Shown here: positions 34,122 to 42,148 of the stretch, in pieces
Layout: the number at the start of each line of letters is the position of its first letter
Numbering within the stretch: position 1 is the first letter of the stretch
From: a virus
Virus record (IMG/VR): IMGVR_UViG_3300035703_000121
Location: 1-55,516 of that record
Reading direction: 5' to 3' (one strand)
Length of the DNA: 55,516 nucleotides
The notes under the pieces: model-generated
What the model saw: only the letters and a program-made list of their open reading frames with translations
Database searches by the model: none
What the model was told of the DNA's origin: nothing
Translations under genes and position numbers: made by a program

Positions 34122-34646
34122 TTAACTTAGTTTATCAATTTTCTTTTGAATGAATGCTGCCATTCTTTTTTCGGCATCAGCCGTTACTACCCCATCGGTA
34201 GCTTTGTATGCGTTTGTCATGAAAGGCGTTGCCCTGGTGCGCGATTTTATTCCGGCACTGTTATTCGCACCGGCAGTACGTTTGCGCTTAAATCCCTTTT
34301 GGTAAACCGCATGGCCATCGTGTACAAAATGACCGTACCAACCATCAAAACTACCTTTAGCCCGCGGACCGGCATAAATTGTTGGATTCTTAGCTTTGCG
34401 ACCGGTAATTAAACCAATCGATTTTTGCAAAGAACGCGGCTGCACTAATTTTTTAGTTCGTTTACCGGAAACCCAATGTGCTTTAGGTGATACCGGAACC
34501 AACTGCTTTGCCGATTGTACTGTTGGCCTTGCGACCATTCGGAGTATTGCTAATGTTTCGCGCTTTTTATCTTTGTCATCTGCCAATTTTTTTAACTGAT
34601 CAGTTAACTTATCAAAGCCTATAACATCAACCCGAATATTACTCAT
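34122..34646 (-). CDS. HK97-gp10-like tail-head component
   Basis: 174 residues. GFDKLTDQLKKLADDKDKKR near the start and VRP-like AILRMVARPTVQSAKQLVPV near 28-48, then a very basic middle, match the HK97 gp10 family. These proteins act at the head-tail joint. It overlaps the closure gene by 8 nt. Confidence 0.78.
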   Translation of the reverse strand: MSNIRVDVIGFDKLTDQLKKLADDKDKKRETLAILRMVARPTVQSAKQLVPVSPKAHWVSGKRTKKLVQPRSLQKSIGLITGRKAKNPTIYAGPRAKGSFDGWYGHFVHDGHAVYQKGFKRKRTAGANNSAGIKSRTRATPFMTNAYKATDGVVTADAEKRMAAFIQKKIDKLS

Positions 34647-34971
34647 ACAACTTGCAAATCAATTTTAAGTGCGATTTTCTGCCAATTTCCATAACATGAT
34701 TCACCTGGAAGCGCGTACCGTTATCAATAAGAAGTAAGGTGTTTTGCTTTTGCAGAACTTCACTTCGGTACCGGATAACGTAGGTACGATTTACCAAATG
34801 AATTACACGACCTTCTTCATCTTCGCCACCGGAAACTTCTTCCATAAAAGCAAACGGTTCACAAACTGTAACTTCGGCATCCGTTTCAAAACCGGTATCG
34901 GTTTTGGTTTTGGTTACTTCTACAATTTGCACCTTACGGTCCATTTGCCCAACGAAAGGTTTTTTTTCCAT
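34639..34971 (-). CDS. Head-tail adaptor/closure protein
   Basis: 110 residues, beta-rich: GQMDRKVQIVEVTKTKTDTG near 8-27, FAFMEEVSGGEDEEGRVIHL near 41-60, then TYVIRYRSEVL. This is the SPP1 gp16/Phage_H_T_join pattern. It closes the connector after DNA packaging. Confidence 0.78.
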   Translation of the reverse strand: MEKKPFVGQMDRKVQIVEVTKTKTDTGFETDAEVTVCEPFAFMEEVSGGEDEEGRVIHLVNRTYVIRYRSEVLQKQNTLLLIDNGTRFQVNHVMEIGRKSHLKLICKLYE

Positions 34972-34974
34972 AGC

Positions 34975-35547
34975 TTAGTAATTTCGGTATGGTCGCATTA
35001 AAGAACGTGATGCGGAATTGTTTCCGATTTCGCCAATATCTTCACGGCGCTCATACATAGATGTTACCATCAATAGTATGGCTTGGTAAATTGGTTTTGG
35101 CAATGTTTTCGGTTCGTAACCTTGCTTAATTTCGATAATTACAGCATCATCACGCTCGGCAGTTTCAGGATAGCTTTCAAACTTGATTTCTTTACAACCA
35201 ATAGTGCTGCTTTTACGAAGTTTGTAGTTAGTATCTTCCATTGCTGTAGTTTCGGTTGCACCAGGCGCGTAATAAACAATACTTTTTACAGTATCGTTAT
35301 CAGCACTTTGTGTAAACTCGAAAGTAGCAGAAAGACTGTCTAACTCAAAGGTTTTAACACCCGGATTTAATACACGGCCGGTATAATCTTCGGCAGCTGC
35401 AACCGCCGCATTAATATAGCCCTGGATTAAATCATCTTCTTCTTCAAAATCAGCTTCTAAACGAAGCTGTTTTTTTACTTGCACCAATGTTACCAAAGCG
35501 GTATCATCGGTACTATCAGGCGTAAAGAAATGGTTTGTTACTTTCAT
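34975..35547 (-). CDS. Head-tail connector (gp6-like)
   Basis: 190 residues from the ATG at 35547; the open frame to 35580 overlaps the next gene, so I use the inner ATG. DTALVTLVQVKKQLRLEADF, then EEEDDLIQGYINAAVAAAED and YTGRVLNPG near 13-55, is the gp6 connector signature (VKxxLRxdxxxdDxxI..yI.aA). It forms the ring under the portal. Confidence 0.82.
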   Translation of the reverse strand: MKVTNHFFTPDSTDDTALVTLVQVKKQLRLEADFEEEDDLIQGYINAAVAAAEDYTGRVLNPGVKTFELDSLSATFEFTQSADNDTVKSIVYYAPGATETTAMEDTNYKLRKSSTIGCKEIKFESYPETAERDDAVIIEIKQGYEPKTLPKPIYQAILLMVTSMYERREDIGEIGNNSASRSLMRPYRNY

Positions 35548-35557
35548 GACCTTTTTT

Positions 35558-35740
35558 TTACTTATCTGAAGTATCAGCATCAGTAGTTACAGGAGCATCT
35601 TTCGAATTGCAAAAAGTTGCATATCCTAAATCAACAATTTCAGTTGCTAATTTTTTTTCAACTTCAGCAACTTGACCTTCACTTTGCGGTAAACCAAATC
35701 TTAGTAATGGTAAAACCGCTTTAATTTTTACATTTGCCAT
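35558..35740 (-). CDS. Hypothetical small structural-region protein
   Basis: 60 residues from the ATG at 35740 (MANVKIKAVLPLLRFGLPQS), which is preferred over the ATG at 35785 that lies in the hairpin/T-rich leader. Ends in an acidic Thr/Asp tail. It lies between capsid and connector, where head decoration or completion proteins are often found. Confidence 0.58.
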   Translation of the reverse strand: MANVKIKAVLPLLRFGLPQSEGQVAEVEKKLATEIVDLGYATFCNSKDAPVTTDADTSDK

Positions 35741-35759
35741 GTTTTTTCTTTTTTTTTTT

Positions 35760-35793
35760 AAAAATGGATGCTTATGAAAAAGCATCCATTTTT
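35760..35793 (-). terminator. Strong hairpin between capsid and next gene
   Basis: Thirteen-bp stem AAAATGGATGCTT/AAGCATCCATTTT with a six-base loop, just after the capsid stop. The U-run is within the stem end. Likely a partial terminator or mRNA stabiliser that raises capsid expression over downstream genes. Confidence 0.62.
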
Positions 35794-35801
35794 ATGTTAT
35801 G

Positions 35802-37100
35802 TTATGCAGTCATAAAGTTGTTTTTAGCAAACGCTTTAGGGTTTGCAATTTGAACATCAGCTTCCATGTTAATAATTAAATTAACTGAAGCAGCTGAAGC
35901 AGCGGCAGTAGAACCTGAATCCACAACAATTTCAATTCCACCCCAAACACCTACATACAACTGAGAGAAATCACCAAAAATAATTGGGAAAGTATCAGGA
36001 GTACCAGCGATCTTTTTAACTAAAGAAGTCGATACTGTAGGATAACCATCAATAAGATTGTTTTGCATAATAGCACCACCCATATCAGTTCCTTTGGAAA
36101 CCGTTTTAAGTTTTGCTTTCAATTTAGGATTACACAAATATCCCATTGAGATTTCTGTAGAATCAGCATCTTCAACCAAACCTTGTAGCTCAACAATATT
36201 TGCATAAGTCGGAGCACCGGCAGAAGTTTGATTAGCAGAAGCAGAAACACCGGAAATATTTAAAATACCAACAGGCTCATTATTTACAGACAAACCTTGA
36301 ATTGCCGCACTTTCTAAAGCTCTACGAATACCATTCTGCAATCTCATTCTAATAGCATTTTCTACATCAATAGAAGATTGCATGATAAGCTTACGTGTAA
36401 TAGAAACTAAAGCACCAACTCTTTTTGGAGAAAGCTTAGGACCAACAAATTTTTGTTTTTGACCGCTTAAAGACTCCCCTTCTTCCAACCATTCAAATGT
36501 ATAATTTGAAGATACAGGCAAAGGAATATCGCCACCGGTTAAACCAGTCCAAACGTTAGCACCTAATTCTTCCAAAAATAATTTTGGCATGAATCCTTCA
36601 ACCAATACCGGTGAACCATCAACAACTAATTGACCACCATATTCACCATCATCCTGGGTAACAGTTTGCTGAGCCGCACGCGACATAAAACTTTCAGGAA
36701 CGTAAACAGCATTTGGATTTACTTCCAAACCGCGTGATTCACGCTCAGCAATAGCTAATTCCTGAGCTTCTTTTTCAGCACCGGTTAATTTACCACCAAG
36801 AACACCTCTTAAGTGAGCAGCTAAAGAGTAAGTTCTTTTTTGCTTACCACTTCTTTTTTTGTTTTGATCTTGGTTTTCTAAAAGCGGATCACCACCTTCT
36901 AACGAACGAAGATTTTCTTCATAAGCTACAGCATCGGCGATTTGACCGTTTAAACCTTCGATTTCACTTTGCAGCGTTCTGAACTGCGAAGTTTCTTCTT
37001 CGGTTAAATTTCTTTTTTCGGCTTCAGCGGTTGCGTGAAGCGCTCTTTGAGCTTCAATCTTAGAAGCTCTCAACTGCTTTAATTGTGCGGATTTTTTCAT
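35802..37100 (-). CDS. HK97-fold major capsid protein
   Basis: 432 residues. The first 70 or so residues are a charged coiled coil (delta/scaffold domain, ESE-type heptads such as EAEKRNLTEEETSQFRTLQS), followed by a basic stretch KKRSGKQKRTYS. The mature domain has VEGFMPKLFLEELGANVWTG, KLIMQSSIDVENAIRMRLQN and FGDFSQLYVGVWGGIEIVVD near the C-terminus, typical of HK97-type capsids. It follows the protease by 6 nt, which removes the N-terminal scaffold. Confidence 0.92.
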   Translation of the reverse strand: MKKSAQLKQLRASKIEAQRALHATAEAEKRNLTEEETSQFRTLQSEIEGLNGQIADAVAYEENLRSLEGGDPLLENQDQNKKRSGKQKRTYSLAAHLRGVLGGKLTGAEKEAQELAIAERESRGLEVNPNAVYVPESFMSRAAQQTVTQDDGEYGGQLVVDGSPVLVEGFMPKLFLEELGANVWTGLTGGDIPLPVSSNYTFEWLEEGESLSGQKQKFVGPKLSPKRVGALVSITRKLIMQSSIDVENAIRMRLQNGIRRALESAAIQGLSVNNEPVGILNISGVSASANQTSAGAPTYANIVELQGLVEDADSTEISMGYLCNPKLKAKLKTVSKGTDMGGAIMQNNLIDGYPTVSTSLVKKIAGTPDTFPIIFGDFSQLYVGVWGGIEIVVDSGSTAAASAASVNLIINMEADVQIANPKAFAKNNFMTA

Positions 37101-37106
37101 TTCCTT

Positions 37107-37730
37107 TTACAAATTTTGATTAATAAATAATTGAGCCTCAAAAGCACTGAGCTCTTTTTCGTTGCGAGTTTGCTCGGTTGTATTTTCTGTGGAAGATTTT
37201 TTTAAATCTTCGCGGATTTCTGCAATAGTTTCGGCGCTGCGTTTAAGCGCATCCGGGTTGGAACCAATAGGCACAATGGACCATTCGTATAACTCGGTTC
37301 GGGTGAAATAGATCACACCAGGGTTTTCCCCTGCCTGAGCATCGCCATAACGCCACTCTTTTACGTTGGCGCCTACCGATGCCATGCGCAATGTTCCGGC
37401 TTGTACTTTTTTCCAAATGGTATCGGCCGTAGGGTTAACATCGGCTTCTTCAAAGCGAACTTTACCAATAAGCTGATTGCCTTCGACACGAACCTCACTG
37501 GTTCCGATAATCATATCAGGGTTATCGCTCCAGGTACGGTGGCCGTATGCTACAATAGGGTTATTGTTGTATCGGGTTAAATCCCAACCATCAATTTTAA
37601 AAACGGTGTCGTAAGTATCGACCGCTTCGGTAGAAATCACAAATTCAGCTTCGCGATTCTTAATATTTTCATCGGTAAGCGCACGTATAACCGCTTCACG
37701 AATAACACTTTTAGGCGCTGTTCTTTCCAT
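37107..37730 (-). CDS. HK97-family prohead protease
   Basis: 207 residues. AEFVISTEAVDTYDTVFKID near 24-43, NNPIVAYGHR near 55-64 with the catalytic His, then TLRMASVGANVKEWRYG near 113-130 with the catalytic Ser. This is the S78/U35 fold. It cleaves the capsid scaffold during maturation. It overlaps the portal gene by 20 nt. Confidence 0.88.
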   Translation of the reverse strand: MERTAPKSVIREAVIRALTDENIKNREAEFVISTEAVDTYDTVFKIDGWDLTRYNNNPIVAYGHRTWSDNPDMIIGTSEVRVEGNQLIGKVRFEEADVNPTADTIWKKVQAGTLRMASVGANVKEWRYGDAQAGENPGVIYFTRTELYEWSIVPIGSNPDALKRSAETIAEIREDLKKSSTENTTEQTRNEKELSAFEAQLFINQNL

Positions 37731-38949
37731 TTCCTTGCTTTTTAATATTAGCTTCTAATTGTTTTTCGGTGTAAGTATTGGTTGGTGTTAGGTATTCATC
37801 TAACAATTTTGGCCCGGCATTCATTTCTTCTAAAGCGCGGCCTTCATTTCGATTCATCAATCCGTAGTACACTGCTTTTCCGATGTACTCGATTCGGGTG
37901 CGCATATCGGCACGAACCAAAACGTTTAGATTACCTCGGATGAAGTATTCTTTAACTTTGTCGGCATCGGTAAATAGTTTGAATTGTAACTCCTGTTCGA
38001 AGTTGGTGCAATGCGGCTGAATAGTATCGGAAACGTGATCTAAAGATTGTTGCTCGATATTATTATTGGTGGATTGCTTTAATGATTTGATTTTGTGCAG
38101 CGCAATGTTAAACCAACGCGCGATATCTTCGATAGTTACTTGGTTTAATTCTACGATTTGCGCTTCTTCTGGTGTTATCGATATAGAATTAAAAGTCATT
38201 CCTTCATCGAGAACTGTAACCCTATCCGGTGACTTTTCGGCCATTGCATTTTTAAAGGCGGTAACAATTGCTTTTTTAGCTGCCGGATTTGTTGTTTTAT
38301 CGGTAGTAATAATACCCTGGCGAACTCCTTTGTTTTCCAAAACGGTTTGGGTGTAATCTTGCAACTCTAAAGCAATATTCATTTGCTGTGCTGCATAGCT
38401 TATTACCGAAACACCTACTAAGCCGTTAAGCGAAAAAAGCTTGATGTGAATTACCTCGGAAGCCAATAACGGTTTTCTGTAGCCTTTGATGTAGTAAAGC
38501 ACTTCGGCACCGTTTTTCTTTACATCGGTAACATCATCCCATTTTACAAAAACAAGCTCTACCGGAATGCCACGCGAATCGGTTTTGATTACCGATAAAC
38601 CGTTACCGCGCAATAAGGCAGAAGTCCACATGGTTTTTTTCCAGGTGAACGGTGTCATGTGCGCATTTGGGCGATCATTAAGGAGTTTGTGAACGTAGTG
38701 GGATTTATCTTTTACGCTGTTGCCATCTTGTTTGTAGTAAACGAAAAAAGGGATTTTAGCCAAATCGTTGCTGATTTGCTCTACAGCGTTATAAACCGCG
38801 GAAAGTTTTAAAGAGTTTTTATAGTTTGAAGGTGAAGTTTTTGCACCAACACCGCCGGAACCAAAAGAGAAAACACCATCGAACAGACTGCCGCCCTGGT
38901 AATTACGATTTGTGCCGGAAAACGTTGATTTAAAGACCTTATCAAACAT
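37711..38949 (-). CDS. HK97-family portal protein
   Basis: 412 residues. Portal landmarks are LKLSAVYNAVEQISNDLAKI near 49-68, PFFVYYKQDGNSVKDKSHYV, HKLLNDRPNAHMTPFTWKKT and the C-terminal GRALEEMNAGPKLLDEYLTP. It forms the 12-mer vertex for packaging and tail attachment. It is the first gene after promoter copy 2 and is separated from the terminase group by the non-coding island. Confidence 0.92.
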   Translation of the reverse strand: MFDKVFKSTFSGTNRNYQGGSLFDGVFSFGSGGVGAKTSPSNYKNSLKLSAVYNAVEQISNDLAKIPFFVYYKQDGNSVKDKSHYVHKLLNDRPNAHMTPFTWKKTMWTSALLRGNGLSVIKTDSRGIPVELVFVKWDDVTDVKKNGAEVLYYIKGYRKPLLASEVIHIKLFSLNGLVGVSVISYAAQQMNIALELQDYTQTVLENKGVRQGIITTDKTTNPAAKKAIVTAFKNAMAEKSPDRVTVLDEGMTFNSISITPEEAQIVELNQVTIEDIARWFNIALHKIKSLKQSTNNNIEQQSLDHVSDTIQPHCTNFEQELQFKLFTDADKVKEYFIRGNLNVLVRADMRTRIEYIGKAVYYGLMNRNEGRALEEMNAGPKLLDEYLTPTNTYTEKQLEANIKKQGNGKNSA

Positions 38950-38955
38950 GATATA

Positions 38956-39014
38956 CTTTTTAACAATGTAAAAGTATAATGGCTGAAAGGTATAATTGCG
39001 GACGTTTTGTCCGT
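38956..39014 (-). promoter_or_regulatory. Phage promoter-like element, copy 2 (upstream of portal)
   Basis: ACGGACAAAACGTCCGCAA on the minus strand (38996-39014), one base plus 18 bp, then TACTTTTA (38969-38976) and GTTAAAAAG (38956-38964). The portal ATG is at 38949. Spacing between the blocks is the same as in copy 1. Confidence 0.78.
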
Positions 39015-39122
39015 TTTTAATTTAATGTAGAAAACCACGAAAACGAAAATACAGCCGCTTTTGTTTATAAGTAAAGTTGTTTTCCTGGAAATTAAAAGTT
39101 ATGTTTGTAACAGACGTAAAAT

Positions 39123-39147
39123 AAAAAACCGAAGGTGCGAACTTCGG
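39123..39147 (-). terminator. Minus-strand terminator at the left edge of the island
   Basis: Stem CCGAAG/CTTCGG with seven-base loop, followed on the minus strand by TTTTTTATTTT. It would stop leftward transcripts before promoter copy 2. Confidence 0.65.
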
Positions 39148-39168
39148 TCTTTCTAAATTTTCTGTCTT

Positions 39169-39246
39169 ATGTCCTACATCAAATCACTGATGAAGAAGTT
39201 TAAATCTTTTGAGTTTACTCTATTGAGTATTCGAATTAAGAAGTAA
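39169..39246 (+). CDS. Possible 25-residue basic peptide
   Basis: ATG at 39169, TAA at 39244-39246. MSYIKSLMKKFKSFEFTLLS followed by IRIKK: basic and amphipathic. It is the only ORF of the plus-strand island transcript. Its length alone is weak support, and the same bases take part in predicted RNA pairing. Confidence 0.3.
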   Translation: MSYIKSLMKKFKSFEFTLLSIRIKK

Positions 39247-39295
39247 ACTTTGGGAGAAAGTCTAACGGGATGTAGACGCTCCACCGGTTTTAAAA

Positions 39296-39325
39296 GCCCT
39301 TTGTTACAGCAAAGGGTTTTTTATT
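39296..39325 (+). terminator. Plus-strand terminator at the right edge of the island
   Basis: Stem CCCTTTG/CAAAGGG with six-base loop and TTTTTTATTTTT on the plus strand. No annotated plus-strand gene lies upstream, so it points to an unannotated rightward transcript. Confidence 0.72.
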
Positions 39326-39385
39326 TTTACAAATATAGTAATAAAAATAATACCACGTGCACCGAGTTAATTTTTTTTTGGCAAT

Positions 39386-39417
39386 AAAAAAAGCCTACCA
39401 AGCGGCAGGCTTTTTTT
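39386..39417. terminator. Bidirectional terminator
   Basis: Stem GCCTACC/GGCAGGC (one mismatch) flanked by A7 and T7, so it works on both strands. It would end a short leftward RNA from promoter copy 3. Confidence 0.7.
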
Positions 39418-39473
39418 CGAAGTTTTAAACATTACCTAAATCATTTACATGAAAAAAATACAGAACGTGAGTA

Positions 39474-39519
39474 CAATAATAGGCAATGATGTTTATTTAT
39501 TTGCGGACGTTTTGTCCGT
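39474..39519 (-). promoter_or_regulatory. Phage promoter-like element, copy 3
   Basis: ACGGACAAAACGTCCGCAA (39501-39519) lies in the last codons of 39493-39939, then one base plus 18 bp and TATTATTG (39474-39481), closer to TAnnTTTG than copies 1 and 2. A start near 39467 would give about 80 nt to the terminator at 39386-39417. The third block (GTTAAAAAG) is not present. Confidence 0.65.
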
Positions 39520-39939
39520 TTGTTCTAAATGATTAAAAAGACCAATAGGAGTTGATGATGGCTGCGCAGTCAAAGATTTTATATACTGCTCATTCATTTT
39601 TTGAAAATCAGAATCTATTTTTTTAGCAATTAACTTTCTTGATTGATTTTCAATTGATTCTAATGAATTAGGATTAAAATCCACTTTGTAATTTTGCCCA
39701 TCATATACATGATTAATTACACCAATTTCAAGACCATTGACAGTTAAAATAAATGAATTAAAAGAACCTGGGATTACTTTTTTATCATAAGCCTTGCAAT
39801 ATTTCCCAAAATATTCATTTAAAACTTTATTAATTAATTTTTCTTCTAATTCAATAATTGATTCTAACACTTTAGAATCCATTTCTTTAAAAGAAAAATC
39901 AATATTAAGTTTGTTTTTTACAAATTTAGGATCACTCAT
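39493..39939 (-). CDS. Hypothetical protein downstream of terminase
   Basis: 148 residues, AT-rich coding sequence. Helical N-terminus (KVLESIIELEEKLINKVLNE), a beta middle and a Gln/Ser/Thr-rich end. No known domain. Its C-terminal codons (DKTSANK) contain promoter-element copy 3. It overlaps the membrane gene upstream by 8 nt. Confidence 0.55.
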   Translation of the reverse strand: MSDPKFVKNKLNIDFSFKEMDSKVLESIIELEEKLINKVLNEYFGKYCKAYDKKVIPGSFNSFILTVNGLEIGVINHVYDGQNYKVDFNPNSLESIENQSRKLIAKKIDSDFQKMNEQYIKSLTAQPSSTPIGLFNHLEQTDKTSANK

Positions 39940-40120
39940 TTTCTTTCAAATTTTTAACTTCAAACTTTACCCAAAAAAAGCCTGAAAGCAGTTCGACAAT
40001 TATTAAAATTACAACCAAGGCATAGCGCACAGGGTTGAAGGCTATAAAACTCCAGGAAAGCAATAAGGATGTAAGCATAGCCAAGACAAAGGTAAACAAG
40101 ATTATAAAAGGTATTTTCAT
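39932..40120 (-). CDS. Small two-helix membrane protein
   Basis: 62 residues. Two hydrophobic helices, IPFIILFTFVLAMLTSLLLS near 3-22 and YALVVILIIVELLSGFFWV near 33-51, with a charged tail KFEVKNLKENE. Function unknown; location after terminase is unusual for a holin. It overlaps the upstream gene by 4 nt. Confidence 0.58.
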   Translation of the reverse strand: MKIPFIILFTFVLAMLTSLLLSWSFIAFNPVRYALVVILIIVELLSGFFWVKFEVKNLKENE

Positions 40121-40398
40121 TTTTTTTGATTTTGATAGTAACGTTTCAGTGATTTTCGGAAAGCTTCGTTATTGGTAAACATAAATTTACCAAATAAATC
40201 GAAGTATGTGTTGTTAACCTGGTGAAAGGCATCTTCGTTGGTTTTTGCTATTGGCAGCAGTTTAAAATAGTGATCAAAGAAACCTTTTCGGGTTCCGAGT
40301 TGCTTCATTAGTTCATTTTCGCGGCGTAGTTTTTCGATTTCAAGGCGTAAGGCGTTTTCTTCGTTGGGCGTCATAAATTGGGCGGTTTTGGTTAGCAA
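40117..40398 (-). CDS. Hypothetical terminase-region protein
   Basis: 93 residues. An N-terminal coiled coil (NALRLEIEKLRRENELMKQL) then an aromatic-rich globular part (YFKLLPIAKTNEDAFHQVNN, TYFDLFGKFMF). It overlaps the terminase stop by 7 nt. No family recognised. Confidence 0.55.
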   Translation of the reverse strand: MLTKTAQFMTPNEENALRLEIEKLRRENELMKQLGTRKGFFDHYFKLLPIAKTNEDAFHQVNNTYFDLFGKFMFTNNEAFRKSLKRYYQNQKK

Positions 40399-42140
40399 TA
40401 AAATTCTTCATCGGGATTGTTGTATATACTTTCGTTAGTTTCTTCATCGGGAGATAAAACACCGGCCAAGGCATTAATTAAAGCTGCAATTCCATCGATT
40501 CTTTTGCCGTGCTTATGACTTGCGCCTTTACTGATCATAATGTTACCCTTACTATCTTCGATAACGACACACCCGGAAAGCATCCAGGCCATTACCGGAT
40601 TGTTATCGTGTTTTATTTTGCCTTCGTAAATTAATTTTTCCAACATTTTTGTTGGGAAGTTGAGCACCGGCATTGTTTGCTGAAGCTCGGAAACCTTAAC
40701 ACCGGCTTCTTCCATACGAGGTGTAAGGCCACGCGCATTCCACGGATCTACTTCGACACGCTGAATGTTTAAAAAACTGTAACGCGATGCAATAAAATCC
40801 AAAATATAATCGTGATCCACACGGTTGCCGGGCGTTGCTATCATATAGCCATTATCTACCCAGTAACGGTATGGCACACCATCGTTTCGGCTGCGTTTAT
40901 CGATATTATCTTCCGGGCAAAACAGAAATGGTTTTACATAGTAAAAGCCTTCTTTATCGGCTTCAGATAGCAGCACAAAAGCTGTAATATCTGTAGTACT
41001 GGATAAATCTAAACCGCCATAACAACCTAATTCTGTGAATATTGATAACGGAATTTCTTTCAAATTATTGCATAATTTAGTAGGATTTTTATTGATATCG
41101 TTTTGCATCCAAATTTCGTTTGGAATCCAAACTTCGAGCGCATCTACCCACATATTTAAGTGCTTGGTTTTGAAGTTTGGTATTTTAGATGGCTGATTGA
41201 TTGCCTTGGTATATTCCACCCGAATACCATCGATTGAAAGACCGTTACCCAAAAGCGGATTGGCCTTGTACCAAACGGATTCATCCTGCCAATCATCGCC
41301 TTCATCAAGATCATGAATCATTATCCAAAGGGCATTATCTACCTTGCGACCTTCGAGCACTTCGATAACGCTATCTTCATAGTTTTTGCAAACGCTCATG
41401 GTAGCGGCACCGGCCGTAGTAATGTGATAGGTTAACGGCTGCAAACGGCTTACGGATGATGATTCGAGGTTTTCCTTTACGGTATCATCGCGGTGGGCGT
41501 GATATTCATCGATGATAGAAAATTGGGCGTTGATTCCATCCTGGGTTTTACTATCGCCACCCAAAGGCATCATTTTACCGCCGGAGCGATGGAAGTGAAT
41601 TACTTTTTGGTGTTTTTCGAACCTTAATCGGCGCAGCAACGGATTTGCGACCGGCGATTCGATAAAAGATGCTGCCTGACTAAAGCAAAGCTTTGCCTGT
41701 TCTTCTTTGGTTGCTCCTACATAGACTTCGGCTTCCATTTCGCCATCGAGCGACATCATGTAGAGTGCCAATCCGGCCATTTCTGCCGTTTTACCGTTTT
41801 TCTTGGCACGTTTGTCGTACACGGTGCGAATGCGGCGCGTGCCATCGGGATTTTTCCATCCAAATATGTTGTAAATGGTGAATTGTTGGAACGGCGCCAG
41901 GTTAAATGGTTTGCCGGCCATTTTTCCTTTGGTGTGGTTTAAAAAATCAGGGAAGAAATCTACTGCAAACATTCCTTCGCGATGGTTTAAGGTGTAACCG
42001 GAAGCTTCGGCAGTTTCTATCCAGGTGTAAAAACGTTCTACAGCTTGGCGAATGCGTTTTCCCACCAATATTTTACCGCTACGCACGTTGGCAGCGTATT
42101 GGAAGGGAACGGATTGAAGCATTTCTTTGGTTGGGCGCAT
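40392..42140 (-). CDS. terL: Terminase large subunit
   Basis: 582 residues. The ATPase lies in the N-terminal half: Walker A-like KRAKKNGKTAEMAGLALYM near 110-128, Walker B FSIIDEYHAHRDDT near 207-220. The nuclease half has YGGLDLSSTTDITAFVLLSE near 365, VEVDPWNARGLTPRMEEAGV near 467 and a C-terminal GKRIDGIAALINALAGV with the last Asp. This is the HK97-type TerL that drives DNA into the portal. It begins a gene group that ends at 39493. Confidence 0.93.
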   Translation of the reverse strand: MRPTKEMLQSVPFQYAANVRSGKILVGKRIRQAVERFYTWIETAEASGYTLNHREGMFAVDFFPDFLNHTKGKMAGKPFNLAPFQQFTIYNIFGWKNPDGTRRIRTVYDKRAKKNGKTAEMAGLALYMMSLDGEMEAEVYVGATKEEQAKLCFSQAASFIESPVANPLLRRLRFEKHQKVIHFHRSGGKMMPLGGDSKTQDGINAQFSIIDEYHAHRDDTVKENLESSSVSRLQPLTYHITTAGAATMSVCKNYEDSVIEVLEGRKVDNALWIMIHDLDEGDDWQDESVWYKANPLLGNGLSIDGIRVEYTKAINQPSKIPNFKTKHLNMWVDALEVWIPNEIWMQNDINKNPTKLCNNLKEIPLSIFTELGCYGGLDLSSTTDITAFVLLSEADKEGFYYVKPFLFCPEDNIDKRSRNDGVPYRYWVDNGYMIATPGNRVDHDYILDFIASRYSFLNIQRVEVDPWNARGLTPRMEEAGVKVSELQQTMPVLNFPTKMLEKLIYEGKIKHDNNPVMAWMLSGCVVIEDSKGNIMISKGASHKHGKRIDGIAALINALAGVLSPDEETNESIYNNPDEEFYC

Positions 42141-42148
42141 AGGGTTAA

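Larger units (their letters stand above)
39114..39325 (+). ncRNA. Candidate plus-strand structured RNA in the non-coding island
   Basis: Upstream lies a TTG (39077-39079), 20 bp, TATGTTTG (39100-39107) match to the Bacteroidota promoter form. The RNA would end at the hairpin/T-tract 39296-39325. Long-range pairs can form: GTCCTACATC 39171-39180 with GATGTAGAC 39269-39277 (one bulge), and AGTTTAC 39212-39218 with GTAAACT 39243-39249. It runs against all neighbouring genes. A coding role is also possible (25-codon ORF). No known RNA family recognised. Confidence 0.42.

Noticed and set aside
38808-39038. Minus-strand ORF of 76 codons overlapping the portal gene start
   Set aside because: It runs through promoter copy 2 and the portal coding region in another frame; no phage-like sequence.
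39449-39532. Plus-strand ORF of 27 codons over promoter copy 3
   Set aside because: It overlaps the end of a real minus-strand gene and the promoter element, with no promoter of its own; likely chance.
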